Counted from the stretch's first letter, positions 1 to 7,853 are shown. The stretch: DNA of 20,569 nucleotides from JBFXAN01 sp050184225 (GCA_050184225.1 JBFXAN010000116.1:1-20569), one strand, 5' to 3'. Notes: generated from the letters alone by a model not told the origin. Translations and numbers: made by a program.

Positions 1-1898
1 GCCGGATCACGGGCTGGCTGTACCAGAAGGAGGAGGTCGCGCATCACGCCGCGCGGCCCTGGTACCAGGTCTTGTGTCTCACCGGTGTCGATTACTTCTC
101 CACCCTCGGCTATCAGCCCGGCATCGCTTACCTCGCCGCCGGCCTGCTCTCCCCGATCGCCACGCTCATCCTCGTCATCTTCACCCTCGTCGCGGCGCTA
201 CCGACGTATATTCGCGTCGCGCGGGAAAGTCCGCACGGTCAGGGAAGTATTGGCATGCTGGAGCGGCTGTTGCCGCGCTGGCGGGGGAAGCTGTTCGTCC
301 TCGTCCTGCTCGGCTTCGCCGCGACCGACTTCATCATCACGATCACCCTCTCGGCAGCGGACGCGACGGCGCATATCGTCGAGAATCCCTTCTTTCCAAC
401 CGCGCTGCAGCACAACACCGGCGTGGACATTGGCATCACGATCGTGCTGGTGGCGGTGCTCGGCGGCGTCTTCCTGAAGGGATTCAAGGAGGCGATCGGC
501 GTTGCCGTTGTCCTTGTCGTGATCTTTCTCGGCCTCAACTTCGTTGTCATCATCCGCGCGCTCTTCGATGTGGGCGCAAACCCGCATCTGGTGAGCGACT
601 GGACCGACGCGCTGCGGGACGAACGCGGCAACCCGCTCGCCTGGCTCGGCGTGTCATTCTTGCTCTTTCCGAAGCTCGCCCTGGGTATGTCGGGCTTCGA
701 GACCGGCGTGGCGGTGATGCCGGTGGTCAAGGGCGACACCAGCGATACCGAAGCCGACCCCGCCGGCCGCATCCGCAATACGAAGAAGTTGCTCGCGGCA
801 GCGGCGCTGATCATGAGCGTCTATCTGATTACGAGCAGCATAGCGACGACCTTGCTCATCCCACCGGAGGCGTTCGATCCGGGGGGCGCGGCGAACGGCC
901 GGGCGCTGGCATTTCTCGCCCACGAGGATCTGGGTGACGTCTTCGGCACAATCTACGACCTGAGCACGATCGCGATCTTGTGGTTCGCGGGGGCGTCGGC
1001 GATGGCGGGACTGCTCAACCTCGTGCCGCGCTACCTGCCCGCCTACGGCATGGCGCCGCAGTGGGCCTCCGCTCAGCGGCCGCTCGTCCTTGTCTTCATG
1101 GTGATTGCGTTTGCCGTGACCGTGATCTTCCGGGCAGATGTCGATGCCCAGGGGGCGGCCTATGCGACCGGCGTGCTCGTGCTGATGTCGTCGGCGTCGG
1201 TGGCCGTCACGATCTCGCTGGCGCGATCCCGCTCGCGCTGGGTCTGGCCCTTCGCGTTCGTGACGCTCGCGTTCTTCTACATCACCATCCAGAATGTACA
1301 CGAGCGGCCCAGCGGCCTCGTCGTCGCCAGCTTCTTCATCATCGCGATCGTGGCAACCTCGATCGTCTCGCGGGTGCTGCGCTCCACTGAGCTTCGCTTC
1401 AATCGGGTCGTGCTCGACCGCACGGCCAACCAGATGGTCACATCTGCAATCCATGAGGGCACGCTGCGATTGATCACGCACGACCCGCAACGAGGCACCG
1501 AGCCGGATGTGTATGAAACCGAAGTCGCCGAGGCACGGCTGCGGCATCGCCTTGACCCGGACGAACCGTTCCTGCTGCTGGAGGTTCACGCCGGCGATCC
1601 ATCGGTCTTTGCCGATCAGTTGCTGGTTTCGGGCGAGACGACGGGGCCATACCGAATGCTGCGCTGCGAAGGACCGGCGGTCGCCAACGCGATCACCGCG
1701 CTCGCGCTTGCGATCCACGATCAATACGGCTGCAACGTGGACCTCTTCATGCGCTGGACGCCGATCAACTCGGTGGTCGACGCCGTCGGCGAGGGGATGG
1801 AATTCCTCCTCTGGGGTGGCGGCGATATGGCGCGGCTGGTGGAGCTGGAGGTGCGGCGGGAACGACTCGACCAGGCCGTCGTCGTCCACGCCGCCTGA
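1..1898 (+). CDS. APC-superfamily amino acid permease, 5' end cut by window
   Basis: This is a secondary transporter in the cytoplasmic membrane, probably for amino acids or related solutes. The reading frame is open from base 3, so the gene starts outside the window; the TTG at 72 is only an internal codon. The visible part encodes about 630 residues. Roughly the first 440 carry many hydrophobic segments, for example around bases 130-220, 290-350, 430-570, 650-720, 800-870, 960-1020, 1080-1130, 1160-1220 and 1240-1370. The early motif TGVDYFSTLGYQPG is typical of APC-type permeases. About 170 residues follow the last membrane segment. They form a soluble tail rich in charged residues, which is probably cytoplasmic and which I do not recognise. 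A long hairpin begins 17 bases after the stop. The substrate cannot be told from sequence. Confidence 0.85.
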   Translation, partial: RITGWLYQKEEVAHHAARPWYQVLCLTGVDYFSTLGYQPGIAYLAAGLLSPIATLILVIFTLVAALPTYIRVARESPHGQGSIGMLERLLPRWRGKLFVLVLLGFAATDFIITITLSAADATAHIVENPFFPTALQHNTGVDIGITIVLVAVLGGVFLKGFKEAIGVAVVLVVIFLGLNFVVIIRALFDVGANPHLVSDWTDALRDERGNPLAWLGVSFLLFPKLALGMSGFETGVAVMPVVKGDTSDTEADPAGRIRNTKKLLAAAALIMSVYLITSSIATTLLIPPEAFDPGGAANGRALAFLAHEDLGDVFGTIYDLSTIAILWFAGASAMAGLLNLVPRYLPAYGMAPQWASAQRPLVLVFMVIAFAVTVIFRADVDAQGAAYATGVLVLMSSASVAVTISLARSRSRWVWPFAFVTLAFFYITIQNVHERPSGLVVASFFIIAIVATSIVSRVLRSTELRFNRVVLDRTANQMVTSAIHEGTLRLITHDPQRGTEPDVYETEVAEARLRHRLDPDEPFLLLEVHAGDPSVFADQLLVSGETTGPYRMLRCEGPAVANAITALALAIHDQYGCNVDLFMRWTPINSVVDAVGEGMEFLLWGGGDMARLVELEVRRERLDQAVVVHAA

Positions 1899-1914
1899 GC
1901 ATCACGGCCGGCAG

Positions 1915-1983
1915 GGTCACGATCAAGGCGCCAAGACACCAAGAATTACTTTGACTTGGTGTCTTGGCGTCTTGATCGTGACC
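1915..1983. repeat. Long near-perfect inverted repeat after the permease gene
   Basis: Two 29-base arms (1915-1943 and 1955-1983) pair with one mismatch around an 11-base loop. The arm contains the phrase GCCAAGACACCAAG. It starts 17 bases after the permease stop and could act as a factor-independent terminator or RNA-stabilising hairpin. It lacks a following T-run, so a mobile palindromic repeat is at least as likely. Confidence 0.8.
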
Positions 1984-2041
1984 GTTTGTCCCGCGGAACG
2001 CTTGTGGTGGGTTCGGTAGGCTGACAAGAGACGGGCAGGAT

Positions 2042-2082
2042 GCGACGATGATCGGCAGCAGCGTGTTGCCGGTCATCGTCGC
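2042..2082. repeat. Leader hairpin upstream of the 151-aa gene
   Basis: Arms of 16 bases (2042-2057 and 2067-2082) pair at 15 of 16 positions around a 9-base loop. It lies about 60 bases before the start codon at 2146. Its position fits the 5' leader or an operator of that gene. No known riboswitch is recognised. Confidence 0.6.
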
Positions 2083-2145
2083 GGGTTCTTGGCGTGATGC
2101 TCCGGCCGGTGATGTGATGCGAGGCCCGCCGCAAAGGAGGAGATC

Positions 2146-2601
2146 ATGTTGCGCGTGAGACGGGTTAGCCAGACAAGTCCGGCCTGCCCGGCGCAATGGG
2201 AGGGACGCACCGACGACGACCGGCCCGTCTATGTCCGCTATCGGTTCGGACGGCTCTCGGTGCGTGTTGGTCCAACCGGCGGCGACATGGACAGCGCGGT
2301 CACCGGCGACGAGGTGCTTTCGATTGACCACGGCAACGATCTGGACGGCTGGATGGAGTATGACGAGCTCTGTCAACTGACCGCCGGCCGGGTGCGATTC
2401 CCGTATGAGGTGACGCAGGATCATTCCAATCTCTACGAGCACAAGTTCCTGCGAGAAGGTGATGAGGAAGAGATGGTCTTCCTCACGCTGGACCGGGGAT
2501 TCAAGGCAGACCCGCGGGTGATGGACATGCTCGACCGGGTTGCCAGCGGCGAGGAGAAGCTCTATGAACTCCAGAGCTTCTCGCGGGAGCACCGGAACTG
2601 A
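2146..2601 (+). CDS. Uncharacterised protein, 151 aa
   Basis: I do not recognise this protein. It is small, soluble and acidic, with no signal peptide or membrane segment. It has a Tyr/Arg-rich patch (VYVRYRFGRLSVRVG, about residues 28-42) followed by an acidic C-terminal half containing EGDEEE. The start is well supported by a strong ribosome binding site, AAAGGAGG, seven bases before the ATG. The stop overlaps the next start as TGATG, so translation was probably coupled to the following Uma2 gene, which is now broken. A 16-bp-arm hairpin sits in its leader. The composition suggests a beta-rich fold, but this is only an impression. Confidence 0.7.
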   Translation: MLRVRRVSQTSPACPAQWEGRTDDDRPVYVRYRFGRLSVRVGPTGGDMDSAVTGDEVLSIDHGNDLDGWMEYDELCQLTAGRVRFPYEVTQDHSNLYEHKFLREGDEEEMVFLTLDRGFKADPRVMDMLDRVASGEEKLYELQSFSREHRN

Positions 2602-3094
2602 TGCAATCAACCCGACCGGATACCGTACCCTACGCCGATGTGCCGTGGCCACCCACGGAAGACGAATTACCCTCCAGCGATGGCATGCCGATGGAGACGG
2701 AGCGCCATGTCCTGCAAATGTATCTGCTGACAGAGTCGCTCCGTCTCGCCTGGGCCGACCGGACGAGAGGGGTGGCGTGCCCTGTCTCGGGCTTGGCCTG
2801 ACGTTGGTTCGCTGGCGGGGCGCCTATGGCGGCGTCGATGCGACGTGGCTGCGCTGGGCAATGGCCGATGGGACGCTGCTGCCGACCCCGGATGAAAGCA
2901 CGCAATTGGAACGGCTGCGGGCGGAGTAGGAACGGCTCCGCGCCGAGCAAGAAAGAACACACGCCGAACAGGAACAACAGCGCGCCGAGCAGGAGCGGCA
3001 ACGGGCGGATGAGGCAGAACGGCGGAACGCAGAGTTGCTGGCCCGCATCGCGCATCTGGAGCAGCAGCTGAGCAACTCAGACGATCGGCCGTAA
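2601..3094 (+). pseudogene. Decayed Uma2 (DUF820) gene with internal deletion, frameshift and stop
   Basis: The first frame (2601 to about 2760) encodes a typical Uma2 N-terminus: PWPPTEDELPSSDGMPMETE, then a helix ending SLRLAWADR. The reading then has to shift frame. From about 2777 a second frame encodes the usual Uma2 C-terminal stretch (LGLTLVRWRGAYGG, WLRWAMADGTLLPTPDE). This runs into a charged coiled-coil tail, which is interrupted by an in-frame TAG at 2927-2929 and continues in the same frame to TAA at 3092-3094. The middle of the domain, which holds the PD-(D/E)XK nuclease core and normally spans about 100-120 residues, is absent. The gene is therefore a remnant with three lesions: deletion, frameshift and nonsense codon. 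It overlaps the stop of the upstream 151-aa gene by one base. Confidence 0.8.
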
Positions 3095-3110
3095 GGCGAT
3101 CCGGGACCGC

Positions 3111-3635
3111 TCAGAGGCCGATGCCGGGCAGGCCGAGCAGACAGCGGATGTGCTGGATCTCGCCGATGTGACCAAAGCCGTGGGGAAAACCCTGCTGGCC
3201 GAGCGCTTCGAGCTTGGTCATCTCGCCGACGGGCTTCAGCAGAATGCGGGTATCGTAGTCGGCCGGTTCCCAGGTTTCGAGGAAGCGATCGGTGTCGGCG
3301 CGGACCTGATGTATGTATTCGAGGAAGCCGGCCGTGTCCTTGATCCGGAGGGCCTGTGCCTCTGCGACCGGCATGCCGGTCCCCTGGCTGACGGGCGGCA
3401 GCCCGAGCTTCTCCGCCCAGCCGCCCCGCATCCAGACGGTCGGGTGTCGCTCCTGAATGATCCAGTTGATGATGTTGTCCTCGGTGCGGATATAGTGCCA
3501 GGCAATAAAGGCGATCGAGTTGCCGGCGCCGCCGGGGATCGTGTGCCATTGCTCGTCGGTCAGGTCGCCGAGGGCGCGGTCCAGCTGCCGGCTGATCCGG
3601 CGTTCGACGATGTGTAGAAAATCGAGCATCGACAT
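3111..3635 (-). CDS. DinB-family metalloenzyme-fold protein, 174 aa
   Basis: This is a four-helix-bundle protein of the DinB/DUF664 superfamily, whose members include metal-dependent thiol S-transferases (YfiT, bacillithiol transferases). The start MSMLDFLHIVERR is chosen because AAAGGAG lies eight bases upstream and the product has the normal family length. Likely metal ligands are His47 in AWHYIR and His152/His156 in PHGFGHIGEIQHIR, matching the family's spaced histidine triad. A conserved tryptophan-rich middle (NWIIQ, WMRGGWAEKLG) follows helix 2. The gene is convergent with the Uma2 remnant and divergent from the YVTN lipoprotein gene. Thiol or substrate specificity cannot be assigned. 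Confidence 0.85.
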   Translation of the reverse strand: MSMLDFLHIVERRISRQLDRALGDLTDEQWHTIPGGAGNSIAFIAWHYIRTEDNIINWIIQERHPTVWMRGGWAEKLGLPPVSQGTGMPVAEAQALRIKDTAGFLEYIHQVRADTDRFLETWEPADYDTRILLKPVGEMTKLEALGQQGFPHGFGHIGEIQHIRCLLGLPGIGL

Positions 3636-3777
3636 CGACGCGTCTCCTTTGGCGCCGGCCGTTTGCCGGATGACAGTGAGTATATCGGTTCGGCGGCGGA
3701 CGCAGGGCAAGCCGGCTGCCCGGTATTGATTGCGGCGCTTGAGCGGAACGCGGCCGGCGGCGACACTGGATTGCGGC

Positions 3778-4794
3778 ATGTCGTCGATTCCTCTGCGCGC
3801 AGCCCGCATCCTGGCAATCGTCCCGTTGCTGGTTCTGCTCGCCGCCTGTGCCGGCGGTGCGGCGGACCCGGGCACACTGGTCGTGCTGACGCACGGCCCG
3901 AGTGGCGAGGTCCGGTTCATGCAGATCGGCTCCGGCAAGATCACCGATCGCGTTTCGGTCGGCGGTGAGCCGCAGAGCCTGGTGCGCGACGCTGCCCGTG
4001 GCCGCGTCTATGTAACAGATGGCGCGGGGGACAGCGTTGCCGTGGTCGATGTCCTCAATCATGAGGTCGTCGATCGGGTTCACGTTGGGCGGGAGCCGGG
4101 CTTTGCGACGTTGTCGCCGGATGGGAGACGGCTCTATGTGACCGTGTCCGGCGAGAACGCGCTGGCGGTGATCGACGCGGAATCGCTCGCGGTCCTGGGC
4201 CGTGTTCCGGTCGGCAACCGGCCGATGGGAGTCGCCGTGTCATCGGATGGATCGCGCGTGTTCGTGGCGAATGATGGCGACGACACGATTGTCGTGATCG
4301 ATCCAGTGCAGCAGCGACGGATGGCACGGCCGCTGCCGGTGCCGTCCGGGGTGTACGGCGGTCTGGCGCTGAGCAACGACGGCACGATGCTGTTGAGCGG
4401 TACGATGGGACGCTCGTCGATCGCGGCGATCACGCTGGGCAACCGCACGGTGAAGGAGATCGCGCTCAGTCCGGCGGTCGAGGACGGTCGAGCACCACAC
4501 AATCTGCTCGCGACGCCGGACGGCCGCTACTGGCTGGTGGCGATCGGGGACGACGACCAGGTCGTCGCGCTGCCCGCCGGCGGCGGTGTACCGAAGCCGA
4601 TCCAGGTAGGTCAACATCCAAGCGGCATGGCCGTCGCGCCGGGCGGCCGGGCGCTGGTCGCCGCGCGCGACAGCGCGGATCTGGTCGAGGTGGATCTGGA
4701 CAAGGGAAAGGCGACCCGGCATATCCGCGTGGGTGAAGGACATACCGATGTGACGGTGTTCTCGAAGTCAGCGCTGGAGCAACTGCGGAAGTAA
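3778..4794 (+). CDS. YVTN-type beta-propeller lipoprotein, 338 aa
   Basis: The chosen ATG gives a clear lipoprotein signal: Arg near the start, a hydrophobic stretch LAIVPLLVLL and the lipobox LAAC, so the mature protein should be lipid-anchored outside the membrane. An in-frame TTG at 3730 would put extra residues before the signal and is less likely. The mature part consists of repeated blades of about 40 residues with the pattern RVYVTDG...VAVVDV...V.VGREP, RLYVTVS...LAVIDA...VPVGNRP, RVFVANDGDD.IVVIDP. This is the YVTN/NHL-like seven-bladed propeller pattern. Such proteins often bind partners or act near surface enzymes, but no catalytic residues are visible. The stop codon directly abuts a palindromic repeat that starts at 4795. 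Confidence 0.85.
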   Translation: MSSIPLRAARILAIVPLLVLLAACAGGAADPGTLVVLTHGPSGEVRFMQIGSGKITDRVSVGGEPQSLVRDAARGRVYVTDGAGDSVAVVDVLNHEVVDRVHVGREPGFATLSPDGRRLYVTVSGENALAVIDAESLAVLGRVPVGNRPMGVAVSSDGSRVFVANDGDDTIVVIDPVQQRRMARPLPVPSGVYGGLALSNDGTMLLSGTMGRSSIAAITLGNRTVKEIALSPAVEDGRAPHNLLATPDGRYWLVAIGDDDQVVALPAGGGVPKPIQVGQHPSGMAVAPGGRALVAARDSADLVEVDLDKGKATRHIRVGEGHTDVTVFSKSALEQLRK

Positions 4795-4948
4795 CCTAAC
4801 CCCCCAGCCCCCTTCCCTCGCAGGGAAGGGGGAGTCCTCGTCAACCATGGTTGAACGAGCCTCGTCGGTGACGACACACGAGATACTGGCACCCTCGGTA
4901 GAACTAGGCACCCCCTTCCCTGCGAGGGAAGGGGGCCGGGGGGTTAGG
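4795..4948. repeat. Bipartite palindromic repeat with 38-bp terminal inverted repeats (copy 1)
   Basis: The ends read CCTAACCCCCC on both strands. The two 38-base arms match with one mismatch, and each arm itself contains the smaller palindrome CCCTTCCCTCGCAGGG. About 78 bases of spacer lie between them. A related copy lies at 9025-9198 in the opposite spacer orientation: both spacers share TGCCAGTATCT and AGGACTCCCCC. There is no coding capacity for a transposase, so this resembles a non-autonomous MITE- or REP-like element. It separates two convergent genes. Confidence 0.85.
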
Positions 4949-6035
4949 TCTGGATCCACCGCCGCACGATCGCGCCGATCTTCGCGAATTCGAAGGCGAT
5001 CGGGCCGCGAGGGTCGCCGAGGACGAGCGGGCGCCCGCGGTCGGCGGTGACGGAGAGGCGGGTGTCGAAGGGGATGCGGCCGAGGATGGGGATGCCGGCG
5101 TCGGTCAGCCGGGTCGATGTGGCGAACATGTCGATCTCGCGGTCGCAGTGGGGGCAGGTCAGCGCCGCCATATTCTGGACGAGGCCGATCACGGGGACAC
5201 CGTGGTCGTGGAGGTAGGTGAGCGTGCGCTCGGCGTCCATCTGGGCGAGATCCTGCGGCGTGGTGACGAAGATCGCGCCGGAGAGTGGTAACTCCCGCGC
5301 CATGATCTGGATCTCCTCACCCGTCCCCGGCGGCGCGTCGATCAAGAGGACATTGGCGGTCCAGGCGACGTCGAAGATCAGATAGCGGAGCAGCGCGGCA
5401 ACGTAGACGCGGCCGGTGATCGCCGGCGGCAGCCGTTCCGGCACGACGAAGCCGACCGACATCATCTCGACCCCATACGCCGACTCCGGCCGAATGCGCT
5501 GCGACGGCAGCATGGGTTTGGGTCGAAAGAGTTGCCAGCTCACACCGTGATGCGCCTGCCGGCGCGGCGCGCGGACGGCGGTCATGCCGCGTGGGACACC
5601 GGGCGGCGCTTGCGGGTCGGCCAGGTGGACGCCGAGCATGTGGGGGATGTCGGGGGCGCTGAGGTCGCCGTCGAGCAGGCCGGTATGCAGGCCCATCGCC
5701 GTCAGCGTCAGCGCGAGGTTGACCGCGATCGTGGACTTGCCGACACCGCCCTTGCCGCCGACGACGGCGATCACGTGCCGCCCCTCGCCGAACCCGGCGC
5801 CGCCCCGATAGACCTGACCGGCGGGCCGCAACTCGATCGTCGTATTGGGCAGGGCGCCGGTGAGATGACGATGGATCCGGGCGAGCAGTTCGCGCGGCAT
5901 CGCCTCGCGGCGCAGCACGACGACGACACTGTCGCCTTCGACGATGATGTCGCCGATGTCAGCAGCGTCGAGGAGCCGATCGTCGCCGGTGCCGGCTGCC
6001 GTGGTCAGCGCATTGCGGACCGTTTGTTCGTCCAT
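4944..6035 (-). CDS. Mrp/NBP35 (ApbC)-type Fe-S cluster carrier P-loop ATPase
   Basis: This is a cytoplasmic ATPase of the Mrp/ApbC/NBP35 family, which carries or assembles Fe-S clusters for apoproteins. Residues 1-75 resemble a degenerate MIP18/DUF59-like N-terminal domain. The deviant Walker A GKGGVGKS is at 94-101, the aspartate-containing LLDGDLSAPDIPHMLG follows, and Walker B is LLIDAPPGTGE near 230-240. The cluster-binding CPHC is at 294-297, and the family ending GRIPFDTRLS...GRPLVLGDP is present. The usual WRGPM-like segment before Walker B is replaced here by AITGRVYVAALLRYL, so this is a divergent member. The stop codon TAA is supplied by the end of the palindromic repeat. No clear Shine-Dalgarno precedes the ATG. 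The gene is divergent from the MBL hydrolase gene, with another repeat between them. Confidence 0.92.
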   Translation of the reverse strand: MDEQTVRNALTTAAGTGDDRLLDAADIGDIIVEGDSVVVVLRREAMPRELLARIHRHLTGALPNTTIELRPAGQVYRGGAGFGEGRHVIAVVGGKGGVGKSTIAVNLALTLTAMGLHTGLLDGDLSAPDIPHMLGVHLADPQAPPGVPRGMTAVRAPRRQAHHGVSWQLFRPKPMLPSQRIRPESAYGVEMMSVGFVVPERLPPAITGRVYVAALLRYLIFDVAWTANVLLIDAPPGTGEEIQIMARELPLSGAIFVTTPQDLAQMDAERTLTYLHDHGVPVIGLVQNMAALTCPHCDREIDMFATSTRLTDAGIPILGRIPFDTRLSVTADRGRPLVLGDPRGPIAFEFAKIGAIVRRWIQT

Positions 6036-6081
6036 CGTGGGCAGACCGTAGCATCGAGGCGGAGGCGGGTCAAAGCGGGGA

Positions 6082-6145
6082 AACGGCCCTCACCCCCGGC
6101 CCCTCACCCGCTGCGGCGGGAGAGGGGTTGGGGGTGAGGGCCGTT
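6082..6145. repeat. Single palindromic GC-rich repeat between divergent genes
   Basis: The arms AACGGCCCTCACCCC and GGGGTGAGGGCCGTT are perfectly complementary, with a partly paired core (CACCCGCTGCGGCGGGAGAG). It shares the CCCTCACCCC end and CTCTCCC-like core with the repeat at 18254-18374. It occupies the intergenic region between the Mrp-type gene and the MBL gene, upstream of both starts. Confidence 0.8.
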
Positions 6146-6222
6146 CCAGTATCATCGCGCTTCGTGAGGCTCTTTGTGACGTGGTGTTGTTGTGGTTCAC
6201 TGCTCCATATGGAGGGATGGTG

Positions 6223-7203
6223 ATGATCGTGCCATTAGAGCCAGTTGACAGCGTGCAGATTACGACACTGATGGACAATTATTCGGATGCGTTGTTGCCG
6301 AGCGAGGGGCCGGCGAAGCGGGCATTCGGCCTGGGGGCGTCGGTACCCCGGATCGCGGTGGAGACGTTCGAGGGCGGTGAGTCGCGGGATTCCCTGCGGG
6401 CCGAGCACGGCTTCTCTGCGCTGATCACGATCGTGAAGAACGGCCGGGAGCAGACGATCCTGTTCGACACGGGGGTGTCGCCGGACGGTTTGGTCGAGAA
6501 CATGCGCCGGTTGGGCCTGACGCCGAAGGACGCCGAGGCGGTCGTGCTCAGCCACGGTCACTTCGACCACACGGGCGGGATGGCGGGGTTGATCAAGGAG
6601 CTTGGCCGTCCCAATCTGCCGGTGATGATCCATCCGGAGTTCTGGAGCCGCCGGCGGCTGGCCGTGCCCGGTAGCGAGCCGCGCGAGATCCCGACGACGA
6701 GCAAATCCGCATTGCGTGGCGCGGGCTTCGAGGTGATCGAGGAGCGGCTGCCATCGTTCTTGCTAAACCGCTCGGTGCTGATCACCGGTGAGGTGGACCG
6801 CACGACCGAATACGAACGGGGGTTTGCCGTCCACCAGAAGTTCGACGGCCACGAGTGGATCCCGGACCCGCTGATCCTGGACGACCAGGCGGTCGTGATC
6901 CACGTGCGGGACAGGGGACTGGTGGTACTCACCGGCTGCGGCCATGCGGGCGTCGTCAACATCACCCGCTACGCCCAGAAGCTGACCGGCGTCGAGCGAG
7001 TCTACGCCGTGCTGGGCGGGTTCCACCTCGGCGGTCCGCTCTTCGAGCCGGTGATCCCGCACGTCGTCGCCGCGCTCGCCGAGCTTGGACCGGAGGTAAT
7101 CGTCCCCGCCCACTGCACCGGCTGGCGTGCCACCCACGCGCTGGCGGCGGCGCTGCCGGGGTCGTTCATCCAGAACAGCGTCGGAACACGGTTTGAGCTG
7201 TGA
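6223..7203 (+). CDS. MBL-fold metallo-hydrolase (COG1237-like), 326 aa
   Basis: This is a metallo-beta-lactamase-fold hydrolase of the group often annotated as metal-dependent hydrolase, related to a dihydropterin ribofuranosyl-aminobenzene phosphate synthase. The signature HGHFDH at residues 111-116 gives three of the metal ligands. FDTGVSPDGL before it, then GCGHAGVVN, GGFHLGG and PAHCTGW near the C-terminus supply the remaining family landmarks. The ATG at 6223 is preferred because GGAGG lies seven bases upstream; an ATG at 6217 is too close to that site, and a GTG at 6181 lies upstream of it. There is no signal peptide. The substrate is unknown. It is convergent with the peroxiredoxin gene, with a nested hairpin between the two stops. 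Confidence 0.85.
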   Translation: MIVPLEPVDSVQITTLMDNYSDALLPSEGPAKRAFGLGASVPRIAVETFEGGESRDSLRAEHGFSALITIVKNGREQTILFDTGVSPDGLVENMRRLGLTPKDAEAVVLSHGHFDHTGGMAGLIKELGRPNLPVMIHPEFWSRRRLAVPGSEPREIPTTSKSALRGAGFEVIEERLPSFLLNRSVLITGEVDRTTEYERGFAVHQKFDGHEWIPDPLILDDQAVVIHVRDRGLVVLTGCGHAGVVNITRYAQKLTGVERVYAVLGGFHLGGPLFEPVIPHVVAALAELGPEVIVPAHCTGWRATHALAAALPGSFIQNSVGTRFEL

Positions 7204-7207
7204 CGGC

Positions 7208-7369
7208 TTGGAACCGCGAAGGCGCAGAGGCGCAGAGGTTTTTCTGTCATGCTGAGGAGCGCAGCGACGAAGCATCTCGCTTGGTGACAGACATACCATC
7301 AGACAGATGCTTCGCTCCGCTCAGCATGACAGAGCTAACCTCCGCGTCTCCGCGCCTCTGCGGTTCCAA
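7208..7369. repeat. Nested palindrome: one inverted repeat inside another
   Basis: The outer arms (7208-7238 and 7339-7369) contain GGAACCGC followed by GGCGCAGAGGCGCAGAGG-type repeats and pair imperfectly, about 26 of 31 by eye. The inner arms (7244-7277 and 7305-7332) contain CTGTCATGCTGAG and GAAGCATCT. The whole element fills the gap between two convergent genes and could form a bidirectional terminator or RNA end. The arrangement suggests one repeat family inserted into the loop of another. Confidence 0.8.
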
Positions 7370-7375
7370 AACGGT

Positions 7376-7837
7376 TCAGAAACCTGCGCCCGGCTCCAAG
7401 CCTAGCGCCGCGAAGACCTCCTGGAACTGGGCGGAGTTCTGGGGGTTGTACCAGGGGATGGCGAGGCGGACGGCGCCGTCCTCGCCGATGACGAAGACGG
7501 CGCGGTGGGCGCGCCGGCTGGTTTCGTCGTAGACGCCGAAGGCGCGGGCGGCGGCGCCGTCGGGGTCGGTGAGCACGGGAAACGGCGCGGCGACGGACGC
7601 GGCGAAGCGTTGCTGTTCCTCCAGCGGGTCGGTGCTGACGGCGAGGACGCGGCCGCCGAGCTCCTGGACCAGGTCGTATTCCGTAGCGAAGCCGCGCACC
7701 TCCGCGTCACAGGCGGGGGTGTTCGCCTCTTGGAAGAAGGCCAGCACCAGCGGGCCGTCGCGCAGGGCATCGGTCAGGCGGAGCGTTCCGTCCGGTCCCT
7801 CCAGCGTTACATCGGGGGCGCGATCTCCGGCATCCAT
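7376..7837 (-). CDS. Peroxiredoxin (AhpC/TSA, BCP-like), apparently 1-Cys, 153 aa
   Basis: This is a thioredoxin-fold peroxidase that reduces hydroperoxides in the cytoplasm. The start MDAGDRAPDVTLEG is chosen for family length and the preceding AAAGGA. The active-site region FFQEANTPACDAE matches the family pattern with Thr40 and peroxidatic Cys43, although the usual FTPGC is changed to NTPAC. No other cysteine is present, so it should work as a 1-Cys enzyme needing an external thiol. Later landmarks are LAVSTDPLEEQQRF, FPVLTDPDG and RAVFVIGEDG. It begins 16 bases after the stop of the MidA-type gene on the same strand and is probably co-transcribed with it and mscS. Confidence 0.85.
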   Translation of the reverse strand: MDAGDRAPDVTLEGPDGTLRLTDALRDGPLVLAFFQEANTPACDAEVRGFATEYDLVQELGGRVLAVSTDPLEEQQRFAASVAAPFPVLTDPDGAAARAFGVYDETSRRAHRAVFVIGEDGAVRLAIPWYNPQNSAQFQEVFAALGLEPGAGF

Positions 7838-7853
7838 TGCCTCAGTCCTTTCC

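Noticed and set aside
654..1889. Minus-strand open frame opposite the permease
   Set aside because: His/Asp/Arg-rich antisense shadow of the membrane protein gene.
2824..4083. Minus-strand open frame of 419 codons over the DinB gene
   Set aside because: It runs in another frame across DinB, the YVTN gene start and the Uma2 remnant; the composition is Arg/Pro/Ser-rich and unlike a protein.
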